This document shows positions 1 through 11,662 of a stretch of DNA of 64,000 bases, piece by piece. The notes beneath the pieces were generated by a model that saw only the letters and a program-made list of their open reading frames with translations, was not told the DNA's origin and did no database searches. The first letter of the stretch is position 1. Every line of letters begins with the position of its first letter. The DNA comes from Prochlorococcus sp. scB245a_520K10 (GTDB lineage: Bacteria; Cyanobacteriota; Cyanobacteriia; PCC-6307; Cyanobiaceae). The stretch covers positions 338,404-402,403 of the forward strand of contig JFNU01000202.1 in the NCBI GenBank assembly GCA_000634515.1, written 5' to 3'. The translations under genes were made by a program, and so were the position numbers.

Positions 1-798
1 TTCTAGATATTTTCCTTTCCAAAAATTGACCTGATTATGGAGCAAAGGCCCATGACCAACAGCTATTGTTTTTAATGCAGGTAGCTTATCTATTCTTTTA
101 ATTGCTTGAAGAACGCTTCTAGCGTTTGGACCCATAAGGCAATCGTAATAAAAACGGAAATCATCGTATATTTCTTTTTGATCAGTGTCAAAAAATTCGT
201 CAGAACAATAATGGAGTCCAAATGCATCGCATGTATAGAGTACATTTGTGCTGTGATCATATGAAAATATGGTATCTGGCCAATGTAAATTTGGTGCACT
301 TATAAATTCAATATTATGTTCTAAACCACTATTAGGATTAGTTCCGAGATTTAAAAACTCTCCACTCTTAACCTCTAGATGCTTAAAGGGAATATGAATT
401 TGGTCTTCAATAAATTTAAGGGCTAATTTTGATCCAACTACTGTGATATTTTGGTTTTGTTCTAAAAGATTACCTATTAAACCAGAGTGATCAGGTTCTG
501 TATGGCTTGTAATTAGATAGTCAACTTCTTGAGGATTTACCTTTTTCAGTAATTCTTCAAACCATAATTCTTCGAACTTTGCGTGACTAGTATCAATAAT
601 TGCTAGTTTCTCGCCTTTAATAATAAAACTATTGTAGGTAGTTCCATTTCTTAAACCAAATTCAATATCAAATCTACTGCGATCCCAATCTAAAGATCTT
701 ATGGCACAAGAATCATCAGCAAAGTTTTGAGATTGAACCGTCAACTTGTTATTAGTTTGTGCCAATTTAGAATTACTTGTCTGGGCAGAGGCTATCAT
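1..798 (-). CDS. Flavodiiron protein (Flv3-type, metallo-beta-lactamase diiron domain), truncated at window edge
   Basis: Read by hand on the reverse strand from ATG at 798: MIASAQTSNSKLAQ...; diiron ligand motifs SHTEPDHSG, APNLHWPDT, YTCDAFG and VGHGP all present. Not in the ORF track because it runs off the window. Confidence 0.88.
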   Translation of the reverse strand, partial: MIASAQTSNSKLAQTNNKLTVQSQNFADDSCAIRSLDWDRSRFDIEFGLRNGTTYNSFIIKGEKLAIIDTSHAKFEELWFEELLKKVNPQEVDYLITSHTEPDHSGLIGNLLEQNQNITVVGSKLALKFIEDQIHIPFKHLEVKSGEFLNLGTNPNSGLEHNIEFISAPNLHWPDTIFSYDHSTNVLYTCDAFGLHYCSDEFFDTDQKEIYDDFRFYYDCLMGPNARSVLQAIKRIDKLPALKTIAVGHGPLLHNQVNFWKGKYLE

Positions 799-917
799 AG
801 AATAATGAGCTTTATAAATTAACTTTAGTTATATAGAATATAAATTCGCGTGATTATTTTTGCGAAATAACCGAAATTACGCTTTTCTTTAATTTTTAAT
901 CTTCTTATTCTGGATAA

Positions 918-3578
918 ATGACATCTCAACTAATTAAAAAAATAGTTACTGGAGATGAGATAAGAAATGCTTTTTTAAAATTTTATAGTGAAAAATTACA
1001 TAAAATTATTCCAAGCGCATCTTTGATCCCAGATGACCCTACGGTTATGCTCACAATTGCTGGAATGCTACCTTTTAAACCAGTTTTTTTAGGTTTAAAA
1101 GAAAGACCATCAAAAAGGGCTACATCTAGCCAAAAGTGCATCAGAACAAACGATATAGAAAACGTTGGAGTTACAGCTAGACATCACACTTTTTTTGAAA
1201 TGCTTGGTAATTTCTCTTTTGGAGATTATTTTAAACGTGAGGCTATTCAATGGGCTTGGGAATTAGTTACTAATATTTATCAACTTTCTGTTGAAAATAT
1301 AATTGTGAGTGTTTTTCACGAAGACGAAGAGTCTGCAAAAATTTGGAGAGATGAAATTGGTATTCATCCAGATAGGATAGTTAAACTAGGTGAGGAAGAT
1401 AATTTTTGGTCATCTGGAAAAACAGGTCCATGTGGACCTTGTTCAGAACTTTATTATGATTTTAATCCTGAAAAGGGTCTGAAGAATATTGATTTAGAAG
1501 ATGGAGATCGTTTTATTGAATTTTATAATCTTGTTTTTATGCAATATAATCGTGATCCTAATGGAAAATTGACAGATTTAAAATTTAAAAATATTGATAC
1601 AGGAATGGGTCTTGAAAGGATGGCTCAAATACTACAAAAAAAGCAAAATAATTATGAAACAGATTTAATTTTTCCTATTATTCAAAAAATTTGTGAGATT
1701 GCAAATATTGATTATTTTTCTTCAGATGATAAAAACAAAATTTCTTTAAAAATCATTGGTGATCATACAAGAGCTGTTATTCATTTAATTTCTGATGGAG
1801 TAGCAGCAAGTAATCTCGGCAGGGGATACATATTAAGAAGGCTTATTAGAAGAATGGTCAGACATGGCAGATTATTAGGTATAACAAATGAATTTTTACC
1901 TCATATTGCTACTGTTGGGATTAATTTAATGCAAAATAATTATCCTGATTTAAAAAATAATAATGATTTAATTTTGAATGAGATAAAAATTGAAGAAATA
2001 AGATTTAGGGAAACTCTTGAAAGAGGAGAGAAATTGCTAGATGAGTTAATTTCTTCAGGGCAGAAATTAATTTCTGGTTTTAAAGCTTTTGAACTTTATG
2101 ATACTTATGGATTTCCTCTAGAACTTACTGTAGAAATTGCTGAAGAAAATAGTATCAGTGTAGATGTAAAGGGTTTTGAAGAAGAAATGAATGCACAAAA
2201 AGAGAGAGCTAAAGCTGCTGCAAGTAATATTGATTTGACATTAGAAGGATCATTAGAGCGAGAAATAGATCTTTTTAACGAAACTGTTTTTAATGGTTAT
2301 AATTCACTCCTTTCGGAAGCTGAAATAAAGGGTATATTCCTGGATTCAACATTAGTTAAACAAGCAAGTGAAGGTCAGAAAGTTTTAATTGTTCTTGATC
2401 AGACAACTTTTTATGGAGAATCTGGCGGGCAAGTTGGTGATATTGGAACGATAATTTCAAAAGATGTAGAGGTCTTAGTTGATAATGTTATGCGAAAGAA
2501 AAATGTTTTTTTACATTATGGAACCATCAAAAAAGGAATATTAACTATTGGACAAAAAGTTAAGACTAATGTTAGCTCCTCTAATAGAGCTAAGGCTGCT
2601 GCAAATCATACAGCTACTCATTTATTACAATCTGCACTTAAATCAGTTGTTCATGAAAGTGTTGGACAAAAAGGTTCATTAGTAGCCTTTAATAAATTAC
2701 GATTTGACTTTAATTCCTCTAATCCTATTTCCAAAGATCAAATTTCTAAGATTGAGACTTTAGTTAACTCTTGGATTACGGAAAATCATGCCCTAGAAAT
2801 AAAAAATATGTCTAAGAGTGAGGCTCTTGAAAAGGGCGCAGTCGCCATGTTTGGAGAAAAATATGATGATGAAGTACGCGTTGTTAATGTACCAGGAGTT
2901 TCAATGGAACTTTGTGGTGGCACACATGTTAAAACTACATCCGAATTAGGTTCTTTCAAAATAATAAGTGAGGAAGGAATCTCAGCTGGAGTCAGAAGAA
3001 TTGAAGCATTATCAGGCCAATCAGCATTAGACTATTTCAGTGATAGAAATGCTTTAGTAAATCAACTAAGTGATTTCTTAAAAGCAAATCCTAATCAACT
3101 TTTTGAAAGGGTTAATAATTTGCAAGCAGAGCTTATTAATAAGAATAAAGAGATACAAAAAATGAAAGATGAAATTGCATATTTTAAATACTCTTCTATC
3201 AAATCATCCGCAGAAATAGTAAATTCTTTTTCAATTTTAGTAAATCAGATTGATGGCTTAGATGGGAATTCTTTGCAATCTGCAGCACTTAATTTAACTT
3301 CTCATTTAGGAAATAAAGCAATAGTGATTCTTGGGGGAATACCAAATCCAGAAAATAGAAAGTTGTTATTTGTAGTTTCTTTAGGTGATGATTCAGTAAA
3401 AATAGGATTGCATGCAGGTAAATTAATTAATGAGATTGCAAGAATTTGTTCGGGAGGTGGAGGAGGAAAGCCTAACTTTGCTCAAGCAGGTGCTAAAGAT
3501 ATTGATAAGTTAAGTGATGCTTTAGATTATGCTAAAAAATATTTGCATAAAACATTAGATAGTCATTCTGATAAATAA
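918..3578 (+). CDS. alaS: Alanyl-tRNA synthetase
   Basis: 886 aa; N-terminal catalytic motifs ([23 protein letters not shown]), HTATHLL and CGGTH editing motifs, C-terminal [14 protein letters not shown]. Confidence 0.98.
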   Translation: MTSQLIKKIVTGDEIRNAFLKFYSEKLHKIIPSASLIPDDPTVMLTIAGMLPFKPVFLGLKERPSKRATSSQKCIRTNDIENVGVTARHHTFFEMLGNFSFGDYFKREAIQWAWELVTNIYQLSVENIIVSVFHEDEESAKIWRDEIGIHPDRIVKLGEEDNFWSSGKTGPCGPCSELYYDFNPEKGLKNIDLEDGDRFIEFYNLVFMQYNRDPNGKLTDLKFKNIDTGMGLERMAQILQKKQNNYETDLIFPIIQKICEIANIDYFSSDDKNKISLKIIGDHTRAVIHLISDGVAASNLGRGYILRRLIRRMVRHGRLLGITNEFLPHIATVGINLMQNNYPDLKNNNDLILNEIKIEEIRFRETLERGEKLLDELISSGQKLISGFKAFELYDTYGFPLELTVEIAEENSISVDVKGFEEEMNAQKERAKAAASNIDLTLEGSLEREIDLFNETVFNGYNSLLSEAEIKGIFLDSTLVKQASEGQKVLIVLDQTTFYGESGGQVGDIGTIISKDVEVLVDNVMRKKNVFLHYGTIKKGILTIGQKVKTNVSSSNRAKAAANHTATHLLQSALKSVVHESVGQKGSLVAFNKLRFDFNSSNPISKDQISKIETLVNSWITENHALEIKNMSKSEALEKGAVAMFGEKYDDEVRVVNVPGVSMELCGGTHVKTTSELGSFKIISEEGISAGVRRIEALSGQSALDYFSDRNALVNQLSDFLKANPNQLFERVNNLQAELINKNKEIQKMKDEIAYFKYSSIKSSAEIVNSFSILVNQIDGLDGNSLQSAALNLTSHLGNKAIVILGGIPNPENRKLLFVVSLGDDSVKIGLHAGKLINEIARICSGGGGGKPNFAQAGAKDIDKLSDALDYAKKYLHKTLDSHSDK

Positions 3579-5509
3579 CTACTTTTTCTGAGACTAATTT
3601 CGATTTGATCCATTAATTTCCTCGCTTCTTCAATGGTTAATTTTTTTTGATCAATTGCTGATTCAGTATTAATTCTTATAGATTCAACCAAAGAAGCTGA
3701 ACTGTAATCTAATAATTGTAAAATTTCAGATTTACTGTCCTCTTTAATAATATTTTTGACCTTATATGAATCATCTTGATTTATATCTATATGAACAACG
3801 TTTGTATTGCCAAATAAATTGTGCAAGTTTCCTAGTGATTCTTGATAGGCTCCAGTCATAAAAATTCCAATTAGATAATCTTTATCTTCTTCTGGCTTAT
3901 GTAAATTTAGTAATGATTTAATTTTTCCATCATCAATAAAATTATTTAGTTTACCATCTGAATCACAAGTTAAATCTGCAAAGTTGCCTTTGCAGAAAGG
4001 CTCCTCTAAGTGCCTATGTATTGGTACTATTGGAAAAATCTGATTTATTGCCCAGCTATCGGGGATAGATTTAAAGATAGATAAATTTGCATAATAAGTT
4101 GATGCAAGAGTTTCTGTAATTTCAGATAAATCAGGGTGATTGATTTCATCATTATTCAAGTTATTAGAAATTTCTTTTGCGCAAGCCCAAGTAAGTTCTT
4201 CGGCATAAGCTCTTTCTGCCAAACTTAAAAATCCTAATCTAAAAGCGACTAAGCAATCTTCTTTAAACTTTTTTGCATCATTCCATAGTTCAATTATTTG
4301 AGATAAATTTATTTTTTTATTTTTAAGTTTTTTCAATTCATTGAAAGTTTCAAGCAAATTTGAAATTATTAATTGTTGATTTTTTTTATCAAAAATTTGT
4401 AGTTTGGAACTGACATGGCTTGTTCCTAAGACATTAAAAATTAAAACTGAACAATGACTAATGATTGCTCTTCCACTTTCTGAGATTATGGTTGGATGCT
4501 TTATATTATTTAATTCACATGAATCCTTAATAGTTGCAATTACATCGTTAGCATAATTTTGAAGAGAATAATTAGTAGAGGTGTTTGAGGAGGTTTTAGT
4601 TCCATCAAAATCTATTCCTAATCCTCCCCCAACGTCGATATATTGCATTGGGGCTCCTAGTTTGCATAGTTCAACATATATTTGACTCGCTTCTTGTAAT
4701 GCGTCTTTGATCACAGCAATATCACTTATTTGACTGCCTATGTGAAAATGGAGCAATTTCATTTCGTTAATAAGATTTGCTTCTTTTAGTTCTTTTATTG
4801 TCAACATAATTTCTGGGATTGATAATCCAAATTTGGAATTATCTCCAATAGATTTACCCCACCTACCACTACTTTTACTTGATAACTTTGCTCTAATTCC
4901 TATCAATGGAGTCGCGTTAAGTTCTTGAACTGCTTGAATAATTCTTTTTACCTCATCTCGTTGTTCAATAACTATTATTGGATTTTTGCCGAGTTTTCTG
5001 GCCAAAGTAGCAATCTCAATATATTTTTTATCTTTATACCCGTTACATATTAATAATGAATTTTGGTTTTCAAGAAGTGCAAGGCCAATTAATAGTTCTG
5101 ATTTACTTCCTACTTCTAAACCAAAATTCCATTGGCTACCAAACTCTATAATCTTTTCTAGGACATTTTTCTGTTGATTACATTTGACAGGAAAAACGCC
5201 TTGATAAATGTTCTTATAATTATAGGTTTTTATTGCTTTTAAAAAAGAGTCATGTAATGCATTTATGCGATCTTTCAAGATATCATTAAACCTTATGATT
5301 AATGGAGGATTTATTTCTCTGCTCTTAAGTTCTTTGACAAGCTTAAAAAGATCAATCTTATTTTCAGATTTTATATCTTTAGTTACTGATATATTTCCTT
5401 TGGAATTTATAGAAAAATATTTATCTCCCCATTTGTCTATGTTATAAGTCGAAATACTATCTTCAATAGTCCAAATATTCTTTAATTTTTTCGGCTCAAA
5501 ATTGGTCAA
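3563..5509 (-). CDS. speA: Biosynthetic arginine decarboxylase
   Basis: 648 aa PLP fold III decarboxylase: [30 protein letters not shown]. Confidence 0.95.
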   Translation of the reverse strand: MTNFEPKKLKNIWTIEDSISTYNIDKWGDKYFSINSKGNISVTKDIKSENKIDLFKLVKELKSREINPPLIIRFNDILKDRINALHDSFLKAIKTYNYKNIYQGVFPVKCNQQKNVLEKIIEFGSQWNFGLEVGSKSELLIGLALLENQNSLLICNGYKDKKYIEIATLARKLGKNPIIVIEQRDEVKRIIQAVQELNATPLIGIRAKLSSKSSGRWGKSIGDNSKFGLSIPEIMLTIKELKEANLINEMKLLHFHIGSQISDIAVIKDALQEASQIYVELCKLGAPMQYIDVGGGLGIDFDGTKTSSNTSTNYSLQNYANDVIATIKDSCELNNIKHPTIISESGRAIISHCSVLIFNVLGTSHVSSKLQIFDKKNQQLIISNLLETFNELKKLKNKKINLSQIIELWNDAKKFKEDCLVAFRLGFLSLAERAYAEELTWACAKEISNNLNNDEINHPDLSEITETLASTYYANLSIFKSIPDSWAINQIFPIVPIHRHLEEPFCKGNFADLTCDSDGKLNNFIDDGKIKSLLNLHKPEEDKDYLIGIFMTGAYQESLGNLHNLFGNTNVVHIDINQDDSYKVKNIIKEDSKSEILQLLDYSSASLVESIRINTESAIDQKKLTIEEARKLMDQIEISLRKSSYLSE

Positions 5510-5631
5510 TTTATGTCTTAGTGATTAATAAATGTTTTTGAAAATAACTCAAAACAATATCTTTTATTTTAATGATTACTTGCCAAGTTACCACCCAAAA
5601 GTTGAATATACATAGAGTGATTATTAACTAA

Positions 5632-6090
5632 ATGACCAAAGAGAGAACCTTTATTGCAATTAAACCAGATGGAGTTCAAAGAGGATATGTTTCTGAGATT
5701 ATTGGCAGATTTGAAAAAAAAGGATTTAAATTGGTTGGATTAAAGCAATTAATTCCTTCAAAAGAACTTGCTCAAAATCATTATGGAGTACATAGAGAAA
5801 GACCCTTTTTTGGCGATTTAGTAGACTTTATTTCAAGTGGACCTGTTGTAGCAATGGTGTGGGAAGGCGAAGGAGTTATTTTGAGTGCTAGAAAACTAAT
5901 AGGTGCAACAAAACCCCTGGAAGCAGAGCCTGGAACGATTAGAGGTGATTTAGCTATTGATATTGGGAGGAATATTATTCATGGCTCTGATGGAGAAGAT
6001 ACAGCAAAATTTGAAATTGATCTATGGTTTAACGAAGAGGAATTATGTGAGTGGGAAACTTCTGATTCGAAATGGCGATCTGAAGATTAA
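5632..6090 (+). CDS. ndk: Nucleoside diphosphate kinase
   Basis: 152 aa; [23 protein letters not shown] active-site motif. Confidence 0.98.
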   Translation: MTKERTFIAIKPDGVQRGYVSEIIGRFEKKGFKLVGLKQLIPSKELAQNHYGVHRERPFFGDLVDFISSGPVVAMVWEGEGVILSARKLIGATKPLEAEPGTIRGDLAIDIGRNIIHGSDGEDTAKFEIDLWFNEEELCEWETSDSKWRSED

Positions 6091-6093
6091 AAT

Positions 6094-7203
6094 TTAAATC
6101 GCAAATCTATCTAAACTAAATTTTTCTAAAAAACTTTTTTCTATTTCTTTGAGATTTTTATTTTGAACTATTTTTAAAAGAAGATCACTTGTTATTGCAG
6201 AAAATAAAACCCCATTTCTGTAATGTCCTGTAGCTATAAAAAGATTTTCAATTTTTGATTTTCCAATTATTGGTTTTAGATCTGGTGTGCAAGGTCTAAA
6301 TCCCCACCAATGTTCCATTTGTGGCCAATTAATAGCTTCTGGCAATAAGGAGCGAATGCCTTCTTGCAGTTGTTTTATTCCATTAGGCGTATTACCCTGA
6401 TTAAATATTGAATCTTTTTCAACTGTCGCTCCAACTATAATAAGTCCATCATCACGGGGAACTAGATAAGTTTTTGGACCAAAAATAACTCTTTTCAAAA
6501 AATTTGTTGGACCTTGTATTGATAGCATTTGTCCCTTTACGGGAAAGACTGGAATCTTATTAAAAATTTTTTTACTCCAAGCACCGCTGCATATAATTGC
6601 TTTTTCGCAGTTAATTTTTTTTATTTCCCCAGTGGCACATGAAACTGTTGCACCTGTAATTTTGTTTTTTTCGAATGTCAAATCCTCTACTTCTGATCCC
6701 TCTTGAAATTCTACTCCATGCAAGGAGCATGCTCTTTCAAGAGCACGCATCAGTCTTCTTCGGTTATCTATTTGACCATCTTGTTCAAAAAGTAAACCAT
6801 GTTTCCAAATAGAATTTATTCCATTAATTTCTGTTTGAAGATCTTTGTGATTTAAATATTTTCCATATTCATAAGTGGGAAACTCTTCAAGATCTTCTTT
6901 GTTTTTAAAAGGAACTACTATGCCACATTTTTTTAAACCGCATTTAATATTACTATCTTGTTCAATACTTTTTATCCACTTTGGAATTAGATTTTGACTT
7001 TCTTGGCCAAATTTTAGTAATTCATCTTCGAGCCCTTCGGCATGAGTAGCTAACATTCCTGCAGCAACAAATCCAGCTGATTCATTTCTGTTTTTGCTTA
7101 AAACTAAAACTTTGAAGTTATTTTTAGAAAATTCATAAGCAATAGATAAACCTAAAAGTCCACCGCCAATGATTAATATTGAATTTTTGGTTTCTTGTGC
7201 CAT
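6094..7203 (-). CDS. FAD-dependent glycine oxidase-like protein (ThiO/DadA family)
   Basis: 369 aa; N-terminal GGGLLGLSIAYEF dinucleotide-binding motif and C-terminal FIATGHYRNGVLFSAITSDLL typical of ThiO-like oxidases. Confidence 0.8.
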   Translation of the reverse strand: MAQETKNSILIIGGGLLGLSIAYEFSKNNFKVLVLSKNRNESAGFVAAGMLATHAEGLEDELLKFGQESQNLIPKWIKSIEQDSNIKCGLKKCGIVVPFKNKEDLEEFPTYEYGKYLNHKDLQTEINGINSIWKHGLLFEQDGQIDNRRRLMRALERACSLHGVEFQEGSEVEDLTFEKNKITGATVSCATGEIKKINCEKAIICSGAWSKKIFNKIPVFPVKGQMLSIQGPTNFLKRVIFGPKTYLVPRDDGLIIVGATVEKDSIFNQGNTPNGIKQLQEGIRSLLPEAINWPQMEHWWGFRPCTPDLKPIIGKSKIENLFIATGHYRNGVLFSAITSDLLLKIVQNKNLKEIEKSFLEKFSLDRFAI

Positions 7204-7282
7204 TTAAAAATTAATATTTTTATTTGTGTTTTGGTCCTCTTTTTCTTTATATCCAATAATATTAGTAAAGAGACTTTTGATA

Positions 7283-8755
7283 ATGAACAATTTGGAATCT
7301 TGGGAAGCTGTGATTGGTTTGGAAACTCATGTACAGCTTAATACGAAAAGTAAAATATTCACATCTGCGTCAACAGCTTTTGGTGATGCACCTAATACAC
7401 ATATAGATCCTGTAGTTTGTGGATTGCCAGGAACTCTGCCAGTTTTGAATGAGACTGTTCTTGAGTATGCTGTAAAAACTTCGTTAGCATTAAATTTAAA
7501 CGTTGCAGAACATTGTAAATTTGATAGAAAACAATATTTTTATCCTGATCTGCCTAAAAATTATCAAATTTCACAATTTGATGAGCCACTAGCTGAAAAT
7601 GGCTGGTTAGAGGTTGAAATAATTGAAAAGGATAAAGAACCTTATATCAAAAAAATTGGGATAGAAAGGCTACATATGGAAGAAGACGCCGGAAAACTAG
7701 TCCATTCAGGAAGTGATAGATTAGCTGGCTCAAAGTATTCTTTAGTTGATTATAATCGAGCCGGAATAGCACTTTGTGAGATTGTAAGTAAACCAGATAT
7801 TAGATCCGGTAAAGAGGCATCCGAATATGCTTCAGAAATTAGAAGAACAGTTAGATATCTAGGAGTATCAGACGGAAATATGCAAGAGGGTTCATTACGC
7901 TGTGATGTCAATATTTCAGTTAGAAAAGGACCTAATGCTCCTTTTGGTACCAAAGTGGAAATAAAAAATATGAATTCATTTTCTGCAATTCAAAAGGCTT
8001 GTGATTATGAAATAGCCAGACAAATAGAAGTTTATGAAAATGGAGGAAAAATTTTCCAAGAAACAAGGTTATGGGATGAAGCTAAGCAATTAACGAAAAG
8101 TATGAGATTAAAAGAAGGTAGCAGTGACTATAGATATTTCCCGGATCCTGACTTAGGTCCAATTGAAATAACAAAAGCCCAACAAGAAATATGGTTTAAA
8201 GAACTACCAGAATTACCTTCAAAGAAAAGAAATAAATACGTAAGTCAATTTGGATTGTCTGCATATGATGCAAGGGTAATTTCTGATGAAATAAGCATGG
8301 CAAACTTTTTTGAAGAAACAGTAGCAAATGGTGCCGAGGCCAAACTAGCTTCAAATTGGGTAACAAGTGATATTGTGGGCTATTTAAAATCAAACAAACT
8401 AAGTTTTAGTGAATTAAAGCTTAGTCCTGAAAATCTTGCTGAAATGATTAGCATGATTGCAAAAAATATAATTAGTGGAAAAATTGCAAAAGAAATTTTA
8501 CCTGAACTAATTCAAAAAAATATTTCTCCGAAAAAATTAGTTGAAGAAAAAGGTTTAGCAATGATATCTGATTCTTCAAGTATTTTACCAATAATTGATG
8601 AACTTATAAATGAACATCCAAATGAAGTTCAAGCATTTAAAAATGGCAAAACTAAGTTACTTGGCTTTTTTGTTGGTCAACTTATGAAAAGAACAAAAGG
8701 TAAAGCTGACCCTAAACTTGCAAATAAACTTCTTATGGAAAAATTAAATAGCTAA
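7283..8755 (+). CDS. gatB: Aspartyl/glutamyl-tRNA amidotransferase subunit B
   Basis: WEAVIGLETHVQLNT, RKQYFYPDLPKNYQISQ, MEEDAGK. Track ORF starts at 7226; the family N-terminus fits ATG at 7283 (MNNLESWEAVIGLE). Confidence 0.96.
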   Translation: MNNLESWEAVIGLETHVQLNTKSKIFTSASTAFGDAPNTHIDPVVCGLPGTLPVLNETVLEYAVKTSLALNLNVAEHCKFDRKQYFYPDLPKNYQISQFDEPLAENGWLEVEIIEKDKEPYIKKIGIERLHMEEDAGKLVHSGSDRLAGSKYSLVDYNRAGIALCEIVSKPDIRSGKEASEYASEIRRTVRYLGVSDGNMQEGSLRCDVNISVRKGPNAPFGTKVEIKNMNSFSAIQKACDYEIARQIEVYENGGKIFQETRLWDEAKQLTKSMRLKEGSSDYRYFPDPDLGPIEITKAQQEIWFKELPELPSKKRNKYVSQFGLSAYDARVISDEISMANFFEETVANGAEAKLASNWVTSDIVGYLKSNKLSFSELKLSPENLAEMISMIAKNIISGKIAKEILPELIQKNISPKKLVEEKGLAMISDSSSILPIIDELINEHPNEVQAFKNGKTKLLGFFVGQLMKRTKGKADPKLANKLLMEKLNS

Positions 8756-8758
8756 AGC

Positions 8759-9376
8759 TTAAAGAAGCTCTTTTATAGTATTGATCCATTTATTTTGATC
8801 ATCCGAATTATCTAAAATAATATCTGAAAATTTTCTTTTTTCTTCAAAACTTAATTGAAAATTTATCAATTTGTATGCTTCTTTTTCGCTAATTTGATCT
8901 CTTGTGATAAGTCTGGTTTTTTGTAGTTCTTTAGGACATTTAACTAACCATATTTCAGTGCAAATATCTTCAAATTTTGCTTCAAACAATAATGGAATAA
9001 CCAATAATATAGTTTGATTATTTTTGTATTGACTGCATTCTTCTATCATTCTTTCTTTAATTAAGGGGTGAAGTAGTTTTTCAATCCATTCCTTGCTTGC
9101 TGAATGTTTAAAAATAATGTTCCTTAAAAGTTTTCTGTTTATTTCCCTTTCTGAATTGCTCTTATTATCAATAATTTTATCTCCAAAATAATCTAAAATT
9201 TTCTTATATCCATATGTGTTTGGTTTGATTAATTCTCTTGAAAAATGATCTGCATCTAATATTGGTATGTTTGTATGTTTTCTAATGTAATTAGTTATGG
9301 TTGTCTTCCCACTTGCAATACCTCCTGTTAAACCAATCCTTCTTTGGTTGTTTTTTGATTTTTGAAGAATATCCAT
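8759..9376 (-). CDS. coaE: Dephospho-CoA kinase
   Basis: 205 aa; P-loop RIGLTGGIASGKTT, DADHFSRELI. Confidence 0.95.
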   Translation of the reverse strand: MDILQKSKNNQRRIGLTGGIASGKTTITNYIRKHTNIPILDADHFSRELIKPNTYGYKKILDYFGDKIIDNKSNSEREINRKLLRNIIFKHSASKEWIEKLLHPLIKERMIEECSQYKNNQTILLVIPLLFEAKFEDICTEIWLVKCPKELQKTRLITRDQISEKEAYKLINFQLSFEEKRKFSDIILDNSDDQNKWINTIKELL

Positions 9377-9452
9377 ATAATTAATAATAATCTAATTACT
9401 TAGTTTCTTTAGTATTAAAGAGTAGTTAGTATGAATTAAAATACCAAAAAGT

Positions 9453-10691
9453 TTGAGCCAGTTAGATTCCAATTGGTCGTTTGTTGATGACAGTAAGGTA
9501 ACGCCCAAGGGGTTTCTTTTTGCTGGGATATCTGCTGGTTTAAAAGCTTCTAATAAAAAAGATTTAGCACTAATACTCGCTCCAGAAGGAAGTGTTTTTA
9601 GTGGGATGTTTACCCAATCAATAGTTCGCGCTTCTTGTGTGGATATTTGTGAGGAAAGGATTAAAACAACTTCAGGTTTTGTAAGAGCAATACTAATTAA
9701 TTCTGGTCAAGCAAATGCATGTACAGGAAATCTTGGCATTCAACATTGTCAAATTGCTACAGGAAAGATTGCGGAACTTTTAGGAATAAAAGAAGAAGAA
9801 GTTTTAATGTGCTCAACTGGTGTAATTGGTGTTCCAATACAAATAAATGATTTAGTAAAAAATTTACCGAATTTAGTTAGTGATTTAAAAGGTAATAATT
9901 TTCAAAATGCAGCAGAAGCAATTTTAACTACTGATTTGACTTTGAAAAAAGTGTCAATAGAGACGATTATTCAAGGTAGAAAAATAAAAATAGCAGGATT
10001 TGCAAAAGGTTCAGGAATGATTTACCCCAACATGGCTACAATGCTTGCTTTTCTAACCTGTGATGCGGGTATTCAAAAAGAAGAATGGGACAAAATGATT
10101 GCTATTGCGGTTAAAAAATCTTTTAATGCAATATCAGTTGATGGAGAGACAAGCACAAATGATTCTTTTGTTGGAATAAATGCAGGAGAGAAAATTGAAA
10201 ATAGTTTTTTTCCAATTATCCAACAAGGGATAGATTTTGTATGTCAGAATTTGGCAAAAAATATTGCAAGGGATGGAGAGGGAGCAAATTGTTTATTAGA
10301 AGTTTTGGTTCAAGGAGCGAAAAATACAGATGATGCAATTATGCTCGCGAAATCTATTTGTAATTCTGCCTTGGTAAAAACTGCGATACATGGTTGTGAT
10401 CCGAATTGGGGACGAATCATTTCTGCTGCAGGTAATTCTGGAGTTAAATTTAATTTAAATGACGTTGACTTGTATATAGGAAACGCTCAGATTTTGGAAA
10501 AAGGTAAGTTAAATAAATATGATCCACAAAAAGTCACAGACTATATTAAGTCCAGAATGAAAGGTAGATATTTAGTAGATGATATTGTAAAAATTATGAT
10601 TAATCTAAATTATGGCGAATCGAAAGGCACAGCTTGGGGGTGCGATCTTTCTAAAAAGTATGTTGAAATAAATAGCGAATATACTACTTAA
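9453..10691 (+). CDS. argJ: Bifunctional glutamate N-acetyltransferase/amino-acid acetyltransferase
   Basis: 412 aa; MATMLAFLTCDA self-cleavage motif, HGCDPNWGRI; TTG start. Confidence 0.95.
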   Translation: MSQLDSNWSFVDDSKVTPKGFLFAGISAGLKASNKKDLALILAPEGSVFSGMFTQSIVRASCVDICEERIKTTSGFVRAILINSGQANACTGNLGIQHCQIATGKIAELLGIKEEEVLMCSTGVIGVPIQINDLVKNLPNLVSDLKGNNFQNAAEAILTTDLTLKKVSIETIIQGRKIKIAGFAKGSGMIYPNMATMLAFLTCDAGIQKEEWDKMIAIAVKKSFNAISVDGETSTNDSFVGINAGEKIENSFFPIIQQGIDFVCQNLAKNIARDGEGANCLLEVLVQGAKNTDDAIMLAKSICNSALVKTAIHGCDPNWGRIISAAGNSGVKFNLNDVDLYIGNAQILEKGKLNKYDPQKVTDYIKSRMKGRYLVDDIVKIMINLNYGESKGTAWGCDLSKKYVEINSEYTT

Positions 10692-10926
10692 GTTTTAGTA
10701 AATCTAATGGTAAATATTCATTTATGTAAAGAAACAGTATTGTTAAAGTTCCAATTACAGAGCCTATAAAACCTCCAAAAAAATTAACTAATAATCCAGA
10801 TTTTCTATTTATTGCTTCTTCGTTTTTTTCTTCTTCAAAATTAGGAGAATCAACTACTTTTAAGCGCTGATTGGTTGTTGGTTGTTTAAGTTGTTGGTGT
10901 CGGATGAGGGCTTCGAAATCAGGCAT
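10684..10926 (-). CDS. Small membrane protein (one predicted TM helix), 5' end overlapping the ParA-like gene out of frame
   Basis: From ATG at 10926: MPDFEALIRHQQLKQPTTNQRLKVVDS...RKSGLLVNFFGGFIGSVIGTLTILFLYINEYL. The track's 10950 start is an alternative. Confidence 0.6.
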   Translation of the reverse strand: MPDFEALIRHQQLKQPTTNQRLKVVDSPNFEEEKNEEAINRKSGLLVNFFGGFIGSVIGTLTILFLYINEYLPLDLLKLK

Positions 10927-11567
10927 GGAATTTGTGAGGCAATTGAACAATAAGCAGACCAGCCCGTCATTCGACGAGGATCTGATCTACCTAAATCGTC
11001 TACAGCTTCAAATACGGCATTACCAGAGGCTTCTGCCTTATCAAATGCTGAAAGTAAGGGTATAAATGTATCAAAAACATGTAAACCAAAATTTTCTAGA
11101 GCTGCTTTGGCTTGTTGCGCTGCTTTTTGCTGTCTAAAATCGACTTTTACTATTACTACTGCATGGTTTACTTTTAAGTTTCTTAATAAATTAGCTAATT
11201 CAACTGTTAGTTCTACTGATCTTGCTTTTGCAGTGGTAGGTAAGATAACTAAATCTGAACCATACGCTAAGTGTTTAAGTTCTTCCTGATCACTGCTAGC
11301 TTGTCCATCAGTTATGACGATTTCTGATGATCTTGATGCTTTAGCAGCTGAACTGACAGGGAAAACTGGAAATGGAAGATTGCCTCTTGATGAATATGCT
11401 AATGCAGATCTATTCTTGTCAGCATCGACTATGCAAACTTTTTTACCTTCAGAATGCCAAACACTTGCAAGGTGAATACTTGTGCAGGTCTTAGCTACCC
11501 CGCCCTTTTGTCCGCAAACGGTAATGAACAATTTTTTATTTTTATTTCTCTTTACTTTGGAGAACAA
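10860..11567 (-). CDS. ParA/MinD-family ATPase
   Basis: 235 aa; deviant Walker A KLFITVCGQKGGVAKTCTSIHLA, VCIVDADKNRSA. Confidence 0.88.
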   Translation of the reverse strand: MFSKVKRNKNKKLFITVCGQKGGVAKTCTSIHLASVWHSEGKKVCIVDADKNRSALAYSSRGNLPFPVFPVSSAAKASRSSEIVITDGQASSDQEELKHLAYGSDLVILPTTAKARSVELTVELANLLRNLKVNHAVVIVKVDFRQQKAAQQAKAALENFGLHVFDTFIPLLSAFDKAEASGNAVFEAVDDLGRSDPRRMTGWSAYCSIASQIPCLISKPSSDTNNLNNQQPISA

Positions 11568-11662
11568 TTTCTTAATGTCAAGGGATATTGATTATTAATG
11601 CTTTAAAACTTATTTTTTGAAATATTTTAAATAGCTCAATATTTTTATATAACCTTAATTAA

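Noticed and set aside
90-299. 69-aa minus ORF listed in the track
   Set aside because: Lies out of frame inside the flavodiiron protein reading frame, which carries all diiron ligand motifs.
8196-8393. Antisense ORF in gatB
   Set aside because: Shadow ORF; gatB coding is unambiguous.
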